In this document: positions 62,248 to 64,000 of the stretch, in pieces
How positions within the stretch are numbered: the first letter of the stretch is position 1
Layout of the letters: each line of letters starts with the position of its first letter
Assembly: GCA_015295835.1 (NCBI GenBank)
Contig: DVEG01000018.1
Coordinates: forward strand, 1 to 64,000
Direction of reading: 5' to 3'
Length of the DNA stretch: 64,000 bases
Origin: Oscillatoriaceae cyanobacterium M7585_C2015_266
Lineage (GTDB): Bacteria > Cyanobacteriota > Cyanobacteriia > Cyanobacteriales > Oscillatoriaceae
Program-made: the position numbers and the translations under genes
The notes under the pieces: generated by a model
Told to the model about the DNA's origin: nothing
The model's database searches: none
What the model saw: the letters and a program-made list of their open reading frames with translations, nothing else

Positions 62248-62850
62248 ATGTTTATAGATATTGAGAGTGTAAATTGTTGGGAACAGTGTTATAAAGAAGG
62301 AATTACACGTTGGGATTTAGGGGAACCAGCCCCGCCGTTAGTAAGTTTACTCAAATCTAAACAAGCCCCATTGCCGGGGCGAGCGGCAATTTTGGGATGT
62401 GGGCGTGGTTACGAGGCGATATTATTTGCATCACATGGATTTGAAGTTTTGGGGTTTGATTTTGCACCCAGTGCCATAGCCGATGCTATCCGTCTTGCTG
62501 AAAAGAGCGACAGCTCTGCCAAATTTTTACAGCGGAATATTTTTGATTTACCAGAAGAGTTTCCTAGTTATTTTGATTATGTGATTGAGCACACTTGCTT
62601 TTGCGCCATTCCTCCCAGCAGACGTTGGGATTATGTACGAGTAGCGCACACAATATTGCGCCCAGGGGGTGAATTGATAGGGCTTTTTTTCACGCACAGC
62701 CGTCCTGGAGGGCCACCTTTTGGCGTTACCCCAGAGGAAATCAGAGAATATTTTACACCAGATTTTGAAATTCTTTGTCTGATACCAGCCACTAATTCTA
62801 TCCTCTCCCGCCAAGGCGAAGAACACTTTGCCCGCTTTCGCCGTGTATAA
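62248..62850 (+). CDS. SAM-dependent methyltransferase, TPMT-like
   Basis: This is a class I methyltransferase of the thiopurine methyltransferase group. WEQCYKEGITRWDLGEPAPPL is the TPMT N-terminal signature. The SAM motif is AILGCGRGYEAILFASHGFEVLGFDF, followed by IEHTCFCAIPPSRRWDY. Such proteins in bacteria often methylate halides, thiols or selenium/tellurium oxyanions. The length of 200 aa is normal. It follows the transporter gene by 16 nt. The HEAT-repeat gene begins 31 nt downstream. Confidence 0.88.
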   Translation: MFIDIESVNCWEQCYKEGITRWDLGEPAPPLVSLLKSKQAPLPGRAAILGCGRGYEAILFASHGFEVLGFDFAPSAIADAIRLAEKSDSSAKFLQRNIFDLPEEFPSYFDYVIEHTCFCAIPPSRRWDYVRVAHTILRPGGELIGLFFTHSRPGGPPFGVTPEEIREYFTPDFEILCLIPATNSILSRQGEEHFARFRRV

Positions 62851-62881
62851 TAGAAATGTAAATTTTTGTAACAAAGGGGTT

Positions 62882-63568
62882 ATGATAAGTCTGGAGAAAA
62901 TAGCGGCTCAGTTGGAGAGCGAGAATACACGCGAGCGCATGATGGCGTTAGCATCGCTGCGGGATGTACCGGCTGCCGAGGCAGTGCCATTGATAAAGAA
63001 AGTTCTCAACGACGAGAGTTTACAAGTGCGCTCAATGGCAGTATTTGCCCTGGGGATAAAACAGACAGAAGAATGTTATCCGTTACTGGTGAGATTATTG
63101 GAAACCGATCCAGATTACGGCATACGAGCAGACGCGGCGGGGGCATTAGGTTATTTAGAAGACAAGCGAGCTTTTGAGCCGCTGGTGAGAGCATTTTATG
63201 AGGATACAGATTGGCTAGTACGTTTCAGTGCAGCAGTAGCTTTAGGGAATCTGAAAGATCCGCGAGCCGAACAAGTTTTGCTACAGGCACTAGAAAGTAA
63301 CGAAACAGTACTCATACAGGCTGCGATCGCTGCTTTAGGAGAAATCAAAGCAATTAAATCCGTAGAAGCGATTTTACGTTTTGCGCAGTCAGAAGATTGG
63401 CTGATTCGCCAACGTCTTGCCGAAGCTTTAGGGAATCTTCCCACTCTCAAAAGTCTTTCTGCTTTAAAATATTTAGAGAAAGACAGTCATCCCCAAGTTG
63501 CAGAAGCGGCAAGAATTTCTTTACAGCGTTTATCTGAAATGAATATATCAACAAATTCTGAAAGTTAA
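62882..63568 (+). CDS. HEAT-repeat protein (PBS-lyase-like repeats)
   Basis: The 228-aa protein consists of about six HEAT/PBS-lyase-type repeats. Examples are ESLQVRSMAVFALGIK, DYGIRADAAGALGYLEDKRA and WLVRFSAAVALGNLKDPRA. They resemble CpcE, CpcF and NblB, which act on phycobilisome chromophores, but no active-site residues diagnostic of a lyase can be read here. It is probably an interaction protein. I chose ATG 62882, since the open frame upstream overlaps the methyltransferase gene. No signal peptide is seen. Confidence 0.88.
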   Translation: MISLEKIAAQLESENTRERMMALASLRDVPAAEAVPLIKKVLNDESLQVRSMAVFALGIKQTEECYPLLVRLLETDPDYGIRADAAGALGYLEDKRAFEPLVRAFYEDTDWLVRFSAAVALGNLKDPRAEQVLLQALESNETVLIQAAIAALGEIKAIKSVEAILRFAQSEDWLIRQRLAEALGNLPTLKSLSALKYLEKDSHPQVAEAARISLQRLSEMNISTNSES

Positions 63569-63591
63569 AAAACCACAAGTAGGTGCGAAGA

Positions 63592-63618
63592 AGAAAGCCC
63601 TTACTTTCTAAGCTTTCT
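63592..63618. terminator. hairpin between convergent genes
   Basis: AGAAAGC pairs with GCTTTCT around a 13-nt loop. It lies between the HEAT-repeat gene and the minus-strand gene ending at 63637. The stem is short and there is no long T run, so a terminator role is tentative. Confidence 0.35.
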
Positions 63619-63636
63619 GCTAGCTCCTACAAATAA

Positions 63637-64000
63637 TTATTCCCTTGGTATTAAAGAAAGAGCGCGTTGTAATTCTGCAAGTTCATCGCGATGAGCTTTA
63701 ACAATGATTAAAATACCGGATTCGTCGTTTAAAGATTCCAGCTTAAGAAAAACTTTTTCTAAACGCCCTGCACCTTTCCAATAAAAAATTCCAGCCGTTG
63801 GTGCAAAAACAAGTAGAAAGAAAAACAGATTTCCCCATTGGGGAAAGAGAATAGCTAAAACTAGAGCCAGACAGAAAATACCAATTGCTGCCAGTAAAGT
63901 AAGAAAGAAAGCAAGAAACAAACTAGGTTGAACATACCCTTCAAAAGTAACTTGTTTTTGAGACTCATCGGCTGAGACAACTCGGTAGGCTCGTTGGCTA
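63637..64000 (-). CDS. CCB2/CCB4-like cofactor assembly protein, partial
   Basis: The reading frame is open to the window edge at 64000, so the N-terminus is missing. The visible part reads TFEGYVQPSLFLAFFLTLLA onward, then a second hydrophobic stretch (NLFFFLLVFAPTAGIFYW), KGAGRLEKVFLKLE, and ends in VKAHRDELAELQRALSLI. This order resembles the cyanobacterial protein annotated as cofactor assembly of complex C subunit B (DUF2930), needed for heme attachment to cytochrome b6. The assignment is from memory of family features. It is convergent with the HEAT-repeat gene. Confidence 0.6.
   Translation of the reverse strand, partial: SQRAYRVVSADESQKQVTFEGYVQPSLFLAFFLTLLAAIGIFCLALVLAILFPQWGNLFFFLLVFAPTAGIFYWKGAGRLEKVFLKLESLNDESGILIIVKAHRDELAELQRALSLIPRE

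Overview
The window is cyanobacterial chromosome. The GCGATCGC octamer (HIP1) recurs throughout. The gene content is also typically cyanobacterial: an Ftn2/ZipN division protein, LL-diaminopimelate aminotransferase, a CruA/CruP-type cyclase, CtpA, an ethylene-receptor-like kinase, and many DUF families seen mainly in cyanobacteria (DUF1997, DUF2237, DUF2358, DUF4079, DUF4912). The many kinases, repeat proteins and dispersed palindromes suggest a large genome, perhaps a filamentous Oscillatoriales-type strain, but that is inference.

Layout. 1-190: 5S rRNA and its terminator, the end of an rRNA operon. 340-5196: HAD phosphatase, then a type I modification pair (hsdM, hsdS) with no hsdR. 5378-10488: CruP-like flavoprotein, then a large multi-PAS histidine kinase. 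10626-18324 is mostly minus strand: a membrane protein, secDF, pyruvate dehydrogenase E1 beta, dapL and E1 alpha, with a plus-strand DUF2237 gene inside. 18644-25430 is plus strand: ftn2, a DUF4912 protein with a 12-copy heptapeptide minisatellite, two small conserved proteins, and an ArsA-like ATPase with an Hsp20-like tail. 25455-31507: a phospholipase-D-like protein with an EF-hand insert and a helix-hairpin-helix tail, a TPR protein, a zinc-ribbon Ser/Thr kinase, its pseudokinase paralogue and a tiny pilin-like ORF. 31622-43999: mostly conserved housekeeping genes (SDR, DUF1997, DUF4079, ankyrin protein, AMIN amidase, purH, trpS, metF) plus an orphan IS607-type recombinase next to a 2OG-Fe(II) oxygenase. 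44056-46183: a two-gene proton-channel/OmpA pair resembling ZorA/ZorB of Zorya phage defence, without the other Zorya genes. 46276-64000: ctpA, a three-gene uncharacterised cluster, glgP, a PAS kinase, YraN, a pentapeptide protein, dnaG with an ATPase-less FtsH-type protease gene, a VanY-like peptidase, an AEC transporter, a phosphoribosyltransferase, a GPH-family transporter, a methyltransferase, a HEAT-repeat protein and a partial CCB2/CCB4-like gene.

Most genes are in short units or alone, often convergent, with hairpins between them. Two hairpin classes recur: palindromes with a GAAACCCGG-type core (five copies) and hairpins whose stems are paired HIP1 octamers (three copies). The best candidates for undescribed biology are the ZorAB-like pair, the kinase/pseudokinase tandem, the EF-hand PLD fusion, the DUF4912 minisatellite and the dnaG-linked protease-like protein. 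All positions and motifs were read by eye. Family assignments rest on recognised motifs and not on database searches.
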